Under the pieces are notes generated by a model. That model was given only the letters and a program-made list of their open reading frames with translations, ran no database searches and had not been told where the DNA came from. From NCBI GenBank assembly GCA_947460085.1, contig CANHGA010000002.1, forward strand, positions 1-31,482: DNA of 31,482 nt. The letters run 5' to 3'. Of the stretch, positions 1 through 9,997 are shown one piece after another. Both the position numbers and the translations under genes were made by a program. How positions within the stretch are numbered: position 1 is the first letter of the stretch; every line of letters begins with the position of its first letter. The DNA comes from Synechococcaceae cyanobacterium. GTDB taxonomy: Bacteria; Cyanobacteriota; Cyanobacteriia; PCC-6307; Cyanobiaceae.

Positions 1-502
1 AGGTGCTCGCAAAAAGGTTGTCGGTCAGTCCAAAAGGAAATGGTGGAGTACTTCTCGCTTCCTTTTGGTTGTCGGTCAGTCCAAAAGGAAGCGAGAAGTA
101 CTCCACCATTTGACTGGCTAAAAAGGCCACTCCCAAGCCGCAGGTCACCATCAACCATGTGCGGGCCTTGGCGAGCTGGTTGGCCCGGCACGCTTTGCCC
201 GCCTGGTGAAAGGTGAGCGAACTGATCACCAGTATCACGGTGTTGATGGTGGGCAACAGCAGCTCCAGCTCGTAGCTGCTGCCTTCGGGCAGGGGATTAA
301 CGGCCCGAAAGGTGAGGTAGGCAGCAAAGAACCCGGCGAAGGTCATGCCATCGGCCACCAGGAAGGTGGCCAGGCCAAACAGGCGGAAGTCGCCATGGCT
401 ATGGGCCGGATCGGTTGGATGGGGGTTGGTGGTCGGGAGGTCGCTATCGGGGAGGCCGCTACCTGGGAGGTTGCTGTCGGCAAGATTGGAGAGGCTTGTC
501 AT
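1..502 (-). CDS. ctaE: Cytochrome c oxidase subunit III, C-terminus cut by window edge
   Basis: Subunit III of the aa3-type terminal oxidase, a membrane protein that supports subunit I. The start ATG (502) lies 2 nt after the ctaD stop, so translation is probably coupled. 167 residues are visible: a polar N-terminus of about 35 residues, then helices starting at FRLFGLATFLVADGMTFAGF and a second around residues 84-98, then SQMVEYFSLPFGLTDN, typical of the family. Residues 146-162 (QKEARSTPPFPFGLTDN) do not belong to the family pattern. They repeat the preceding PFGLTDN and contain the reverse complement of the coding sequence just before it. After this 17-residue insert the family sequence resumes with LFAST and leaves the window in frame. 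The insert may be a sequencing, amplification or assembly artefact, or a real mutation. Gene identity is firm from the sequence and its neighbours. Confidence 0.9.
   Translation of the reverse strand, partial: MTSLSNLADSNLPGSGLPDSDLPTTNPHPTDPAHSHGDFRLFGLATFLVADGMTFAGFFAAYLTFRAVNPLPEGSSYELELLLPTINTVILVISSLTFHQAGKACRANQLAKARTWLMVTCGLGVAFLASQMVEYFSLPFGLTDNQKEARSTPPFPFGLTDNLFAST
16..90. repeat. 24-bp direct repeat, copies 51 bp apart
   Basis: Copies at 16-39 and 67-90 are identical and in the same reading frame of ctaE. Both encode PFGLTDN on the minus strand. The offset of 51 bp (17 codons) keeps the frame open. It forms one compound structure with the inverted repeat at 38-111. Confidence 0.97.
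38..111. repeat. 31-bp perfect inverted repeat with 12-nt spacer inside ctaE
   Basis: Arms 38-68 and 81-111 are exact reverse complements; the spacer is 69-80. The structure lies entirely within the ctaE reading frame and overlaps a 24-bp direct repeat (16-39 and 67-90). Removing one 51-bp unit (17-67) restores a normal family sequence. This geometry fits a template switch to the opposite strand and back, either in vivo or during amplification. Confidence 0.97.
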
Positions 503-504
503 GG

Positions 505-2166
505 CTAGGCGACCTGCTTCACGGATGGGCTGGAGGGCTCGTTGCCCGGGTTGTGGCCGTAGCCATAGGGCTCAGTCACCAGGGGGGCCTCCCCAAGCCA
601 GTTCTCCACCGGGGGAGGCGAAGAGGTGAGCCACTCGGGGGTGAGGGCATTCCAAGGGTTGTCGCCGGCAACCTCCCCCTTGAAGGCCGTCAGCACCACG
701 TTGATCAACAGGGGGATGGTGCTAATCGCCATCAACAGGGCTCCCACGCTGCTCACTTGATTCAAGGTCGTGAAGCTGGGGTCGTACTCCGCTACGCGCC
801 TGGGCATGCCATTGAGGCCAAGCCAATGCTGGGGTGCAAAGCAGAGGTTGAAGCCAAGAAACGTGAGCAGAAAGTGGAGCCTGCCCAGGTCTTCATTGAG
901 CAGGCGCCCGGTGAATTTGGGATACCAGTGATAGAGGGAGGCGAAGACCACAAATACCGTTCCTCCGTAGACGATGTAGTGGAAATGGCCCACCACAAAA
1001 TAGGTGTCGTGAACGTGGATATCGAAGGGAACCTGGGCGAGGGCAACGCCAGTGATGCCGCCAAACACGAAGTTCACGATGAAGGCACAGGCGAACAGCA
1101 TCGCTGAATTGAGGGCGATCTTCCCTCCCCAGAGGGTGGCGAGCCAATTGAAGAATTTGATGCCGGTTGGTACGGCAATGAACGAGGTGGCGATTGTGAA
1201 GAACAGGCGCATCCAGGGCGGGGTGCCACTGGTGAACATGTGGTGGGCCCAGACAATCAAGCCCAGGACAACGATCGCCATGATCGAATACACCATGGTG
1301 ACGTAGCCAAACAGGGGCTTGCGGGCATGCACCGGCAGGATTTCACTGACCAGGCCAAAGGCTGGCAGCACCATGATGTAAACAGCTGGATGGGAATAGA
1401 ACCAAAAAAGGTGTTGATAGACCACCACATTGCCGCCGAGCGCCGGATTGAAAAAACCGGTATGGGCAATGATGTCGAAGCTCAACATGATCAGCGTGCC
1501 GGCCAGCACGGGGGTGGAGAGCACCACCAAGATGCTGGTGCCGAGCATGGCCCAGCAGTACATCGGCATTTGCATCAGGCCAAGACCCGGCCGCCGTAAT
1601 TTGAGGATGGTGGCGATGAAATTAATGCCTCCAAAAATGGAGCTTCCGCCTAGGAGCAGCACACTCAGAATCCACACCACCTGGCCAGCGGCTGGCGTGG
1701 TGAGGCTCAAGGGGGGATAGGCCGTCCAGCCGGATTGGGCGGCAGCCCCGGCTAGGAAATAGCTGCTGATCAGCAGGATGCCGGCTGGGGGAATCAGCCA
1801 GAAGGCCACGGCATTGAGGCGCGGGTAGGCCATGTCGCGGGCTCCCACATAGAAGGGAATCAGGTAATTGCCAAACCCCCCATTCACCACGGGCACAATC
1901 CACAGGAAAATCATCACCGTGCCGTGCAGGGTCAGCACTTCGTTGTAGGTCTCGCGGCTCACGAAATCGGCCATGGGACTGGCCAGTTCGGTGCGAATCA
2001 CGCCAGCGAGCGCCCCACCAATCAAATAGAAAATGAAGCCGCACACGAGGTATTGGATGCCAATCACCTTGTGGTCCAGGCTGAAGCTGAAGTAGCGCAG
2101 CCAGCCCTGGGGCTGGAGATTGCCGGGGTGGCTTGGGGAGAGCTCCGATGGGTTGGCGAGGGTCAT
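505..2166 (-). CDS. ctaD: Cytochrome c oxidase subunit I (heme a / heme a3-CuB)
   Basis: Catalytic subunit of the terminal oxidase: it reduces O2 to water and pumps protons. The 553-residue product has the expected multi-helix pattern. Visible ligands include LTLHGTVMIF (heme His), the His-Tyr site in FWFYSHPAVYIMVLP, the CuB histidines in VWAHHMFTSG, and VVGHFHYIVYGG (heme a3 and heme a His). The YSHP motif replaces the GHPE glutamate of mitochondrial-type enzymes, which is the known A2 subtype of heme-copper oxidases. I chose the ATG at 2166 (MTLANPSEL) because it lies 7 nt after the ctaC stop; the open frame runs further upstream, but that part overlaps ctaC. It is the middle gene of the operon ctaC-ctaD-ctaE. 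Confidence 0.97.
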   Translation of the reverse strand: MTLANPSELSPSHPGNLQPQGWLRYFSFSLDHKVIGIQYLVCGFIFYLIGGALAGVIRTELASPMADFVSRETYNEVLTLHGTVMIFLWIVPVVNGGFGNYLIPFYVGARDMAYPRLNAVAFWLIPPAGILLISSYFLAGAAAQSGWTAYPPLSLTTPAAGQVVWILSVLLLGGSSIFGGINFIATILKLRRPGLGLMQMPMYCWAMLGTSILVVLSTPVLAGTLIMLSFDIIAHTGFFNPALGGNVVVYQHLFWFYSHPAVYIMVLPAFGLVSEILPVHARKPLFGYVTMVYSIMAIVVLGLIVWAHHMFTSGTPPWMRLFFTIATSFIAVPTGIKFFNWLATLWGGKIALNSAMLFACAFIVNFVFGGITGVALAQVPFDIHVHDTYFVVGHFHYIVYGGTVFVVFASLYHWYPKFTGRLLNEDLGRLHFLLTFLGFNLCFAPQHWLGLNGMPRRVAEYDPSFTTLNQVSSVGALLMAISTIPLLINVVLTAFKGEVAGDNPWNALTPEWLTSSPPPVENWLGEAPLVTEPYGYGHNPGNEPSSPSVKQVA

Positions 2167-2173
2167 GGGGCTC

Positions 2174-3019
2174 TTAGGTGGTGGTAGGGGCTGGGGTGTT
2201 TTGGGCGAGCCAACTCGCGTAGGCCTCGGGTTCATGCACCACCACGTTGGAGCGCATCCCCCCGTGATAGGGGCCGCACAGTTCTGCGCAGACAATCGGG
2301 TAGGTGCCGGCCCGGGTAGCCGTAAAGGACAGCACGGTGGGCTGGCCTGGAATCACGTCTTGCTTGAGCCGAAACTGGGGTACCCAGAAGGCGTGGATCA
2401 CATCGCGGGCTTCCATGTGGAGTTCCACCGGTTGACCCACGGGTACATGCAGCTCGCCGCTGGTGATGTCGGCGTTGGGGTAGTGGAAGATGAAGGCAAA
2501 TTGCATCGCTGTTACATCAACAGGCAGGGCAGCCGCCGCGCCATCGCTGGCATCAACGCCCACGCCAATACCAGCCCAGATTTTGGCTGGGCTGGCCCCG
2601 TTCGAGCCCGGGCCGCTTGATTCGGAGGCCATGGCGAGCATGGCGCTGTGGTCGTGCATGGGGGCCATGCCCCCCATGCGTTCGTAGATGTCGTAGCTGT
2701 ACAAACCAACAAACAACACCACCACGGCCGGGATGGCTGTCCAGACGATTTCGAGGGGCAGGTTGCCTTCAAGGGCTATTCCGTCACTGACATCGCCAGC
2801 GCGGCGGCGGAAGGCAACCAGGCTGTAAACCAACAGGATCAGGATCCCAAGAAACAGGACCGTGCCAATGCTGAATAAAACCTTAAAAAGGGCGTCGTAG
2901 GTGGGTGCATTGCTGCTTGCCGCAATCGGAAGCACATTGACGTTGTATCCCACCCAAAGACCCACCAGCACCAAGGCCGCCGTGGAGCTCGCTAGAACCA
3001 GAACTACGGGAGGTTTCAC
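2174..3019 (-). CDS. ctaC: Cytochrome c oxidase subunit II (CuA)
   Basis: Accepts electrons from cytochrome c or plastocyanin and passes them to subunit I. There are two N-terminal membrane helices (about residues 5-27 and 45-68) and then a cupredoxin domain. The CuA ligands are all present in the 281-residue form: H209, C244, E246, C248, H252 and M255 (motif CAELCGPYHGGM). Between the helices and the CuA domain is a Met/His-rich stretch (MGGMAPMHDHSAML, residues 115-128) followed by a Gly/Ala/Ser-rich linker. The start is set at a GTG (3019) preceded by AAGGA about 11 nt upstream. The frame continues to an ATG at 3115, which would add 32 mostly polar residues and is less likely. First gene of the operon, divergent from ctaA. 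Confidence 0.95.
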   Translation of the reverse strand: MKPPVVLVLASSTAALVLVGLWVGYNVNVLPIAASSNAPTYDALFKVLFSIGTVLFLGILILLVYSLVAFRRRAGDVSDGIALEGNLPLEIVWTAIPAVVVLFVGLYSYDIYERMGGMAPMHDHSAMLAMASESSGPGSNGASPAKIWAGIGVGVDASDGAAAALPVDVTAMQFAFIFHYPNADITSGELHVPVGQPVELHMEARDVIHAFWVPQFRLKQDVIPGQPTVLSFTATRAGTYPIVCAELCGPYHGGMRSNVVVHEPEAYASWLAQNTPAPTTT

Positions 3020-3265
3020 GGCTCTAGTCGTCCTTGTGAGCAAGCCTATGGGCGGGTGCTTGGCCTTGCAGTTGATTCGATGGTTTGGTTTGCAAATCAA
3101 CGTTGACCCATTCACGTTGAGAGGGGTGGTCTGAGTTTTTCGCTTCTGTATCGAATTTCACCAGTCCACAATCAAAATGGTTGGCTAGACGATGTGCGGG
3201 AATGCCCACCCGCCCTTCTTGCTGGGCTCGTTTTACTTAAGGTGATTTATCGGCAGGATTGAGCC
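3020..3265. promoter_or_regulatory. Divergent intergenic region between ctaC and ctaA
   Basis: This 246-bp gap separates the oxidase subunit operon (minus) from the heme A synthesis operon (plus), so it must hold both promoters. I see no convincing -35/-10 pair. The heptamer ACGTTGA occurs twice (3100-3106 and 3114-3120), and AGGA lies about 10 nt before the ctaA ATG. If ctaC starts at 3115 instead, the gap is 150 bp. Confidence 0.5.
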
Positions 3266-4294
3266 ATGGCAGGGGCTTTACCGCCAAACCTTCAGCCTCA
3301 TCCAGAACTTGAGCGGCCCCAAGATTTTGGTTTGCGTCAGGATCTTGAGTTGAGCCAGGATCTCCGGCTGCGCCACAGCTTCGCCCTGTTGGCGTCCCAT
3401 TTGGTCGTCGCTCTTGTGGCGCTGGTGGCGATTGGCGGGGCTACCCGGGTGATGGAGGCGGGTTTGGCCTGTCCAGACTGGCCCCTCTGCTACGGCCGCT
3501 TTTTGCCTGGCCAACAGATGAATGTCCAGGTGTTCTTGGAATGGTTCCACCGCCTGGATGCCTTTGTGGTGGGTGTGGCCCTGCTGGTGTTCGTTGGCGT
3601 GGGTGTGGCCCTCCGTCGGCGGCTGCCTACCTGGTTGCCGTGGATGGCCGCCCTGGCCTTGGGCTTGGTGGCCTTCCAGGGAGCCCTAGGGGCCCTCACC
3701 GTGACCCATCTCTTGGCCTCCCCTTTGGTGAGTGCCCATTTGGCCACTGCTTTGGTGTTGGTGTCCCTGGTTAGCGGCATCTACCAGAGGCTTGCCATGG
3801 TCCCCGAAGTGATGGGTCCTCAAGTCATGGGCCCTCAAGTTCTCATTCAATCCCCTGCCGTTCCCCGCTGGTGGCAGGCCCTGGCGGGCCTCGCCCTGGC
3901 CTTGGTGTTTGGCCAGTGCTTACTGGGCGGTTTGATGGCCAGCCAATGGGCGGCGGACCAGTGCCTGGCTTCTGGTGAGGCCTGCCAATGGTTGCTCGCC
4001 CACCGGCAGCTGGCCCTGGGGGCGGCAGGTGGGGTGGCCCTCCTGGCCGCCACGGCCCCCCTGCTCCCCCGGGGGCTGGGCCATCTCCAGGGCCTGGCCT
4101 TCGGGGCGATGGGCTTGGTTGCCATGCAGATCGGCCTGGGGATTTGGACCCTGAAGTTGCAACTGGCGGTGCCGGCTGTCACCGTGGCGCACCAATTGGT
4201 GGCCGCCCTACTGGTGGCCCTTTTATCTGCTGTTTTGGCGAGGGCCTTGGCGCCTCTGCAGCCCGATCCCAGTCAGGAGTTGGCCGATGGTTAG
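3266..4294 (+). CDS. ctaA: Heme A synthase (COX15/CtaA family)
   Basis: Oxidises the C8 methyl of heme O to a formyl group, giving the heme A needed by CtaD. The 342 residues form an eight-helix membrane protein. Conserved features are [21 protein letters not shown] (cysteine pair between helices 1 and 2), the heme histidine in EWFHRLDAF, and further histidines in [14 protein letters not shown] and [10 protein letters not shown]. The first 36 residues are a polar extension with a QDL-type internal repeat. The loop near residues 182-191 contains a tandem [10 protein letters not shown] duplication. The ATG at 3266 has an AGGA upstream. The 3' end overlaps ctaB by 8 nt, so the two are co-translated. 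Confidence 0.95.
   Translation: MAGALPPNLQPHPELERPQDFGLRQDLELSQDLRLRHSFALLASHLVVALVALVAIGGATRVMEAGLACPDWPLCYGRFLPGQQMNVQVFLEWFHRLDAFVVGVALLVFVGVGVALRRRLPTWLPWMAALALGLVAFQGALGALTVTHLLASPLVSAHLATALVLVSLVSGIYQRLAMVPEVMGPQVMGPQVLIQSPAVPRWWQALAGLALALVFGQCLLGGLMASQWAADQCLASGEACQWLLAHRQLALGAAGGVALLAATAPLLPRGLGHLQGLAFGAMGLVAMQIGLGIWTLKLQLAVPAVTVAHQLVAALLVALLSAVLARALAPLQPDPSQELADG
3809..3838 (+). repeat. Imperfect 15-bp tandem duplication in ctaA
   Basis: Units 3809-3823 and 3824-3838 match at 13 of 15 positions and encode VMGPQ twice in a loop between membrane helices. The differences are at third codon positions, so this is an older duplication than the exact ones elsewhere in the window. Confidence 0.8.
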
Positions 4295-5291
4295 CGCTCC
4301 GCTTCAACAGCCTGTATTGGGGCCAGAACCCAGCGTGGCCCGACCAAGCATTCGGCCATCGGTGGTGTTGCCCCCCTGGTTGGAGGTGGCGAAACCGCGG
4401 TTGATTCCCCTGCTGCTGGCCACCACCCTGGCCGGCATGGCCGTCAGTGCGGATGGCTGGCTCGATGCCGCCACGATCACCTGCGCCCTGGTGGGAGGGT
4501 CCTTGGCCTCAGCCGCCGCAGGGGTCCTGAATTGTCTGTGGGAACAGGAGCTTGATGGGCGCATGCAGCGCACCAGTCGGCGGGCCTTGCCTTCTGGGCG
4601 GCTGGCCCAGCGCCAAGCGTTTGGCCTGGCCATTGCCTTGACCGCGCTCTCGGTGGTGGTGTTGGTGCTGGGGGTCAATCCCCTGGCGGCCAGCCTCTCC
4701 TTGCTGGGTCTGTGCAGTTATGTGCTGCTCTACACCGCCCTTTTAAAACCCCGCACCAGCCAAAACATCGTGGTGGGCGGTGTGGCTGGGGCCATCCCCC
4801 CGTTGGTGGGGGCGGCGGCGGCCACGGGCCATTTGGGTTGGGCCAGCTGGTGGCTGTTCTCCCTGGTGATGGTCTGGACCCCTGCCCACTTCTGGGCCCT
4901 GGCTCTCCTCCTTAAGGATGACTACCGCTCCGTTGGCATCCCGATGCTGCCGGTGGTTAAGGGTGTGGTCGTGACGGCTAGGGCGATTCGCCACTACGCC
5001 TACGCCACGGTGGCCATGAGTGGGCTGGGCCTCTGGGCGTTACCCAGTGGCGGCGCCCTGTTTGGCCTGCTGGTGCTTCCGTTCAATGCCCGCCTCCTGC
5101 AGCTCACCTCCCGGTTGGCTGATCAACCCGATGATCCCAAGGCGGCCCGGGCCCTGTTTCGCTGGTCGATCCTCTATCTGTTTGGCATTTGTTTGCTGCT
5201 CCTGCTGGCCCGTACCCCCCAGGCGGGGGTGTTGGGCGCCCAGTTGATGGCCAGCTGGCCAGCTGGGCTGCCTACATTGGGCCTTCGCTAA
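4287..5291 (+). CDS. ctaB: Protoheme IX farnesyltransferase (heme O synthase)
   Basis: Transfers a farnesyl group to heme B to make heme O, the substrate of CtaA. The 334 residues show the UbiA-superfamily pattern of many membrane helices and two polar motifs: [20 protein letters not shown] (first prenyl-diphosphate/Mg site) and [17 protein letters not shown] (second site). The first acidic position of the N-x-x-x-D motif is Glu here, a conservative change. It overlaps ctaA by 8 nt and is followed 36-39 nt later by an ABC exporter on the same strand, so the operon probably continues. Confidence 0.95.
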   Translation: MVSAPLQQPVLGPEPSVARPSIRPSVVLPPWLEVAKPRLIPLLLATTLAGMAVSADGWLDAATITCALVGGSLASAAAGVLNCLWEQELDGRMQRTSRRALPSGRLAQRQAFGLAIALTALSVVVLVLGVNPLAASLSLLGLCSYVLLYTALLKPRTSQNIVVGGVAGAIPPLVGAAAATGHLGWASWWLFSLVMVWTPAHFWALALLLKDDYRSVGIPMLPVVKGVVVTARAIRHYAYATVAMSGLGLWALPSGGALFGLLVLPFNARLLQLTSRLADQPDDPKAARALFRWSILYLFGICLLLLLARTPQAGVLGAQLMASWPAGLPTLGLR

Positions 5292-5330
5292 GGGGTACCT
5301 AGGGGTGATGCGTCTCGGAGAGGTTGCTTG

Positions 5331-6350
5331 GTGATTGAACTGCGCCAGCTCAACAAGCGTTACACCGCGGCCAAGGGTGTCTCGGTGCCTGCCCTCAACG
5401 ACCTCTCTTTGCAGGTGCCGGCGGGCAGCCTCTATGGCCTGCTTGGCCCCAATGGGGCGGGTAAAACCACCGCCCTGCGCATTCTTTGCACCCTGCTCGC
5501 ACCCGACAGCGGCACGGTGCGGGTCGCGGGCCTCGATGCCCTGGCCGATCCCCGGGGGGTGCGCCGGTTGCTGGGCTATGTGGCCCAGGAGGTGGCGATC
5601 GACAAGATCCTCACCGGGCGGGAATTGCTGCAGCTCCAGGGCGATCTGTATCACCTGCCAGGCCATCAGCGGAACCGTCGCATCGCTGAATTGATCGAGC
5701 TGATGGGCATGGGCGATTGGATTGATCGCCGCTGTGGCAGCTATTCGGGCGGCATGCGCCGCCGGCTCGATTTGGCAGCTGGTTTGCTGCACAGCCCCCA
5801 GGTGCTGGTCTTGGACGAGCCCACCGTGGGCCTGGATATTGAGAGTCGGGCGGCGATTTGGCAGGTGTTGCGCCAACTCCGTGATGGCGGCACCACGGTG
5901 TTGCTCAGTAGCCACTACCTCGAAGAGGTGGATGCCCTGGCCGATCACCTGGCGATTATCGAATCGGGCACCGTGATTGCCGAAGGAGCACCGTCCTCCC
6001 TCAAGGCGGCCTTGGGCGGTGATCGGCTCACCCTGCGGGTGCGGGAATTCAGTGATGCCAGCGAAGCAGCCACGGTGCAAGCCCTGCTCCGGGATTGCCC
6101 AGGGGTGCGGCAGGTGGTGGTCAACCAGGCCCAGGGCTATTCGCTCAACTTGGTGATTGAGCACGATGGGGTGGTGGAGCAGCTGCGCCAGCAATTGGCC
6201 ACCGCCGACTTGCCCGTGTTTGCCCTAGCCCAAAGCCGTCCGAGCCTGGATGATGTGTATCTCCAGGCCACTGGCCGCACCCTGATGGATGCGGAGCTGG
6301 CCGTGGCCGGTAGCCGCGATCCCAAAGCCGAACGCAAAGCAAGCATGTGA
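5331..6350 (+). CDS. ABC-2 type exporter, ATP-binding subunit (DrrA-like)
   Basis: Energises export through the membrane protein encoded next to it. In the 339-residue form, Walker A GPNGAGKTT is at 39-47, the signature YSGGM at 138-142, Walker B LVLDEP at 159-164 and the switch His in LLSSHYLEE at 195. The C-terminal third matches the extension seen in daunorubicin-type exporters (ends SRPSLDDVYLQATGR). The start is GTG 5331, about 7 nt after GGAGAGG; a TTG at 5328 is one codon upstream. The stop overlaps the permease start (TGATG). The substrate cannot be told from the sequence. Its position after ctaA-ctaB permits, but does not show, a role in heme or oxidase biogenesis. Confidence 0.9.
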   Translation: MIELRQLNKRYTAAKGVSVPALNDLSLQVPAGSLYGLLGPNGAGKTTALRILCTLLAPDSGTVRVAGLDALADPRGVRRLLGYVAQEVAIDKILTGRELLQLQGDLYHLPGHQRNRRIAELIELMGMGDWIDRRCGSYSGGMRRRLDLAAGLLHSPQVLVLDEPTVGLDIESRAAIWQVLRQLRDGGTTVLLSSHYLEEVDALADHLAIIESGTVIAEGAPSSLKAALGGDRLTLRVREFSDASEAATVQALLRDCPGVRQVVVNQAQGYSLNLVIEHDGVVEQLRQQLATADLPVFALAQSRPSLDDVYLQATGRTLMDAELAVAGSRDPKAERKASM

Positions 6351-7216
6351 TGACCAGCGCCAATCCCACCATTTCCAATCGCTCGCCGGGAGCTACCGAC
6401 CAGCCCTCCGCCCTGGCCGAAATCAGCCAGGAAACCCTGGCGCTCACCAAGCGGCTGTTCCTGCAGCTGCAGCGCAGGCCCTCCACCCTGGTGGCTGGCG
6501 TGTTGCAACCGCTGATCTGGTTGGTGTTGTTTGGGGCGCTGTTTGCTAAGGCTCCCGCAGGCCTGCTGCCAGGGGGCATCAGCTATGGACGGTTCCTTGG
6601 TGCTGGGGTGATCGTCTTCACCGCGTTTAGTGCGGCACTCAATGCCGGCCTGCCGGTGATGTTTGATCGGGAATTTGGCTTTCTCAACAGGCTGCTCGTG
6701 GCACCCCTGCGCTCCCGCAGTTCGATCGTGCTGGCTTCCGTGCTCTACATCACCAGCTTGAGTCTGGTGCAGAGCTTGGCGATCATGGCAACGGCTGCCC
6801 TGCTGGGCTACGGCTGGCCCGGGGGTGTGGGCTTGCTGTTGGTGCTCATCACCCTGTTGCTGTTGGTGTTTGCGGTGACAGCCTTGAGCCTGGGCTTGGC
6901 CTTTGCCCTGCCGGGTCACATTGAGTTGATCGCGGTGATCTTTGTGGCCAACTTGCCTCTGCTGTTTGCAAGCACGGCGCTAGCACCCCTGTCGTTCATG
7001 CCGAGTTGGCTGGGCTGGCTTGCATCCCTAAATCCCCTTACCTTCGCGATTGAACCGATTCGCGCTGCCTACGCCGGCGAGTTCTCCCTCACCGCCGTGG
7101 TGTTGGAGGCCCCCTACGGCGACCTCTCCGCTGGTACTTGCTTGATGGTGTTGGCTGGTTTGGCAGCCGGGTTATTTCTCCTGATTCGGCCATTGCTGGA
7201 TCGCAAGCTCACCTGA
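6350..7216 (+). CDS. ABC-2 type exporter, membrane subunit
   Basis: Partner permease of the preceding ATPase. The 288 residues have a polar N-terminus with the segment EISQETLALTKRLFLQLQRRPSTL, typical of ABC-2 permeases, then about six membrane helices. NPLTFAIEPIRAAYAGEF near the C-terminus is also a family signature. The ATG at 6350 shares one base with the TGA of the ATPase gene; a GTG at 6347 gives one extra codon. It acts in the cytoplasmic (or thylakoid) membrane. Substrate unknown. Confidence 0.9.
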   Translation: MTSANPTISNRSPGATDQPSALAEISQETLALTKRLFLQLQRRPSTLVAGVLQPLIWLVLFGALFAKAPAGLLPGGISYGRFLGAGVIVFTAFSAALNAGLPVMFDREFGFLNRLLVAPLRSRSSIVLASVLYITSLSLVQSLAIMATAALLGYGWPGGVGLLLVLITLLLLVFAVTALSLGLAFALPGHIELIAVIFVANLPLLFASTALAPLSFMPSWLGWLASLNPLTFAIEPIRAAYAGEFSLTAVVLEAPYGDLSAGTCLMVLAGLAAGLFLLIRPLLDRKLT

Positions 7217-7227
7217 ATCCCACTCCC

Positions 7228-7458
7228 GTGCTTGCATCCCGCCCGCTCCCTACCCTCCCCCGCCCCGATCTTTCCGATCGTCTTTTGGCGGCTGTTGCTG
7301 AGCGGGATGGGGGCCTAGCCAATCGCTTGCTGCAGCAGTGGGTCCACCGCCGCGGTCTGCCGTCTTTGGAGGCTTGGATCCTGGGGGCCCTGGCCGCGTT
7401 GGCCGCCCTGCGGGCCTGGTTGCCGGACCGCTCGGATGATCTTCCCTTGGCCTGTTGA
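7228..7458 (+). CDS. Small hypothetical protein, about 76 residues
   Basis: I do not recognise a named family. The frame is open from 7138, but that part overlaps the permease gene. The GTG at 7228 gives a product MLASRPLPTLPRPDLSDRLL... with a likely helix (AVAERDGGLANRLLQQWVHR) and a hydrophobic segment (AWILGALAALAALRAWL), possibly a single membrane-associated helix. It lies 11 nt after the permease stop on the same strand. Its TGA overlaps a TTG that may start nanE (TTGA), so it looks like a real link in the operon. Codon use is like its neighbours. Confidence 0.6.
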   Translation: MLASRPLPTLPRPDLSDRLLAAVAERDGGLANRLLQQWVHRRGLPSLEAWILGALAALAALRAWLPDRSDDLPLAC

Positions 7459-7460
7459 AC

Positions 7461-8161
7461 GTGAGTAACCCTGCGACCCCGCCAGCTTTGTTGGCCTCTG
7501 GCTTGATTGTCTCGGTGCAGGCACCTGAAGGCTCGCCCATGCGGGACCCGGAGGTGATTGCGGCCATGGCTGAGGCGAGCTTGCGCAATGGCGCCTCGGG
7601 CGTACGGCTCGAGAGCCCCGAGCACATTGGCGCCGTGCGCCGCCGCTGCCCTGACGCCTTGATTGTGGGTCTCTGGAAGCGGACCTATGGCGATAGCCCC
7701 ATTTACATCACGCCAGGCTGGGCGGAGATTCAGGCCGTTTGGGGCGCGGGGGCCGATGTGGTGGCGATCGATGCCACCGACCGCCATCGGCCGGGGGGGC
7801 AATCCTTGGAGGAGCTGATTCGCCGGGCCACCACCGACCTAGGGGCCGTGCTGATGGCCGATATCGATAGTGCAGCCAACGGTGTGCGGGCCGCCCAGCT
7901 TGGCTGTGCCTGGGTGGGAACAACCCTCTTCGGCTATACCGAAGACACCGCTGGACACAAGCCTCCTGGCTGGGACCTGTTGGGCCAGCTGAAGCCCCAA
8001 CTCCCGGTGGGCACCAGCCTGATTTGCGAGGGTGGTCTGGCTTCAGCAGATCAGGCCCTACGGGCCCTCGGGCTTGGTGCCGATGCGGTGGTGGTGGGAA
8101 CCGCCATCACAGGCGTGGACCTCCAGGTGGCGGCCTACGTGGACAAAATCCAAGGCGGGTA

Positions 8162-8162
<1 letters not shown>
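7461..8162 (+). CDS. nanE: Putative N-acetylmannosamine-6-phosphate 2-epimerase
   Basis: NanE-family TIM-barrel enzyme that interconverts ManNAc-6-P and GlcNAc-6-P. Family features in the 233-residue form: LIVSVQAPEGSPMRDP near the N-terminus, GASGVRLESPEHIGAVR, LWKRTYGDSPIYITP with the presumed catalytic Lys73, VAIDATDRHRP, LMADIDSA, GTTLFGYT, and ICEGG with Glu190. The start is uncertain: GTG 7461, or TTG 7455 overlapping the upstream stop as TTGA; neither has a strong ribosome site. No sialic-acid catabolic genes are nearby, so the role is probably amino-sugar metabolism rather than sialate use. wecB, which makes UDP-ManNAc, is elsewhere in the window. Confidence 0.85.
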
Positions 8163-9898
<1,736 letters not shown>

Positions 9899-9997
9899 AC
9901 AACCACCCGGGCCCCAGCAGCCATCGGCCGGTGGGGATTGCCGAATCACCCCAGGCTTGGGGCGGCATCGTTGGCCGGGGCTCGATAGGGTCGGGCC

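Noticed and set aside
5040..6194. A 384-codon open frame on the minus strand
   Set aside because: It lies opposite ctaB and the ABC ATPase, whose identities are certain. The composition is Gln/His/Pro-rich without family features, as expected for the antisense of GC-rich coding sequence.
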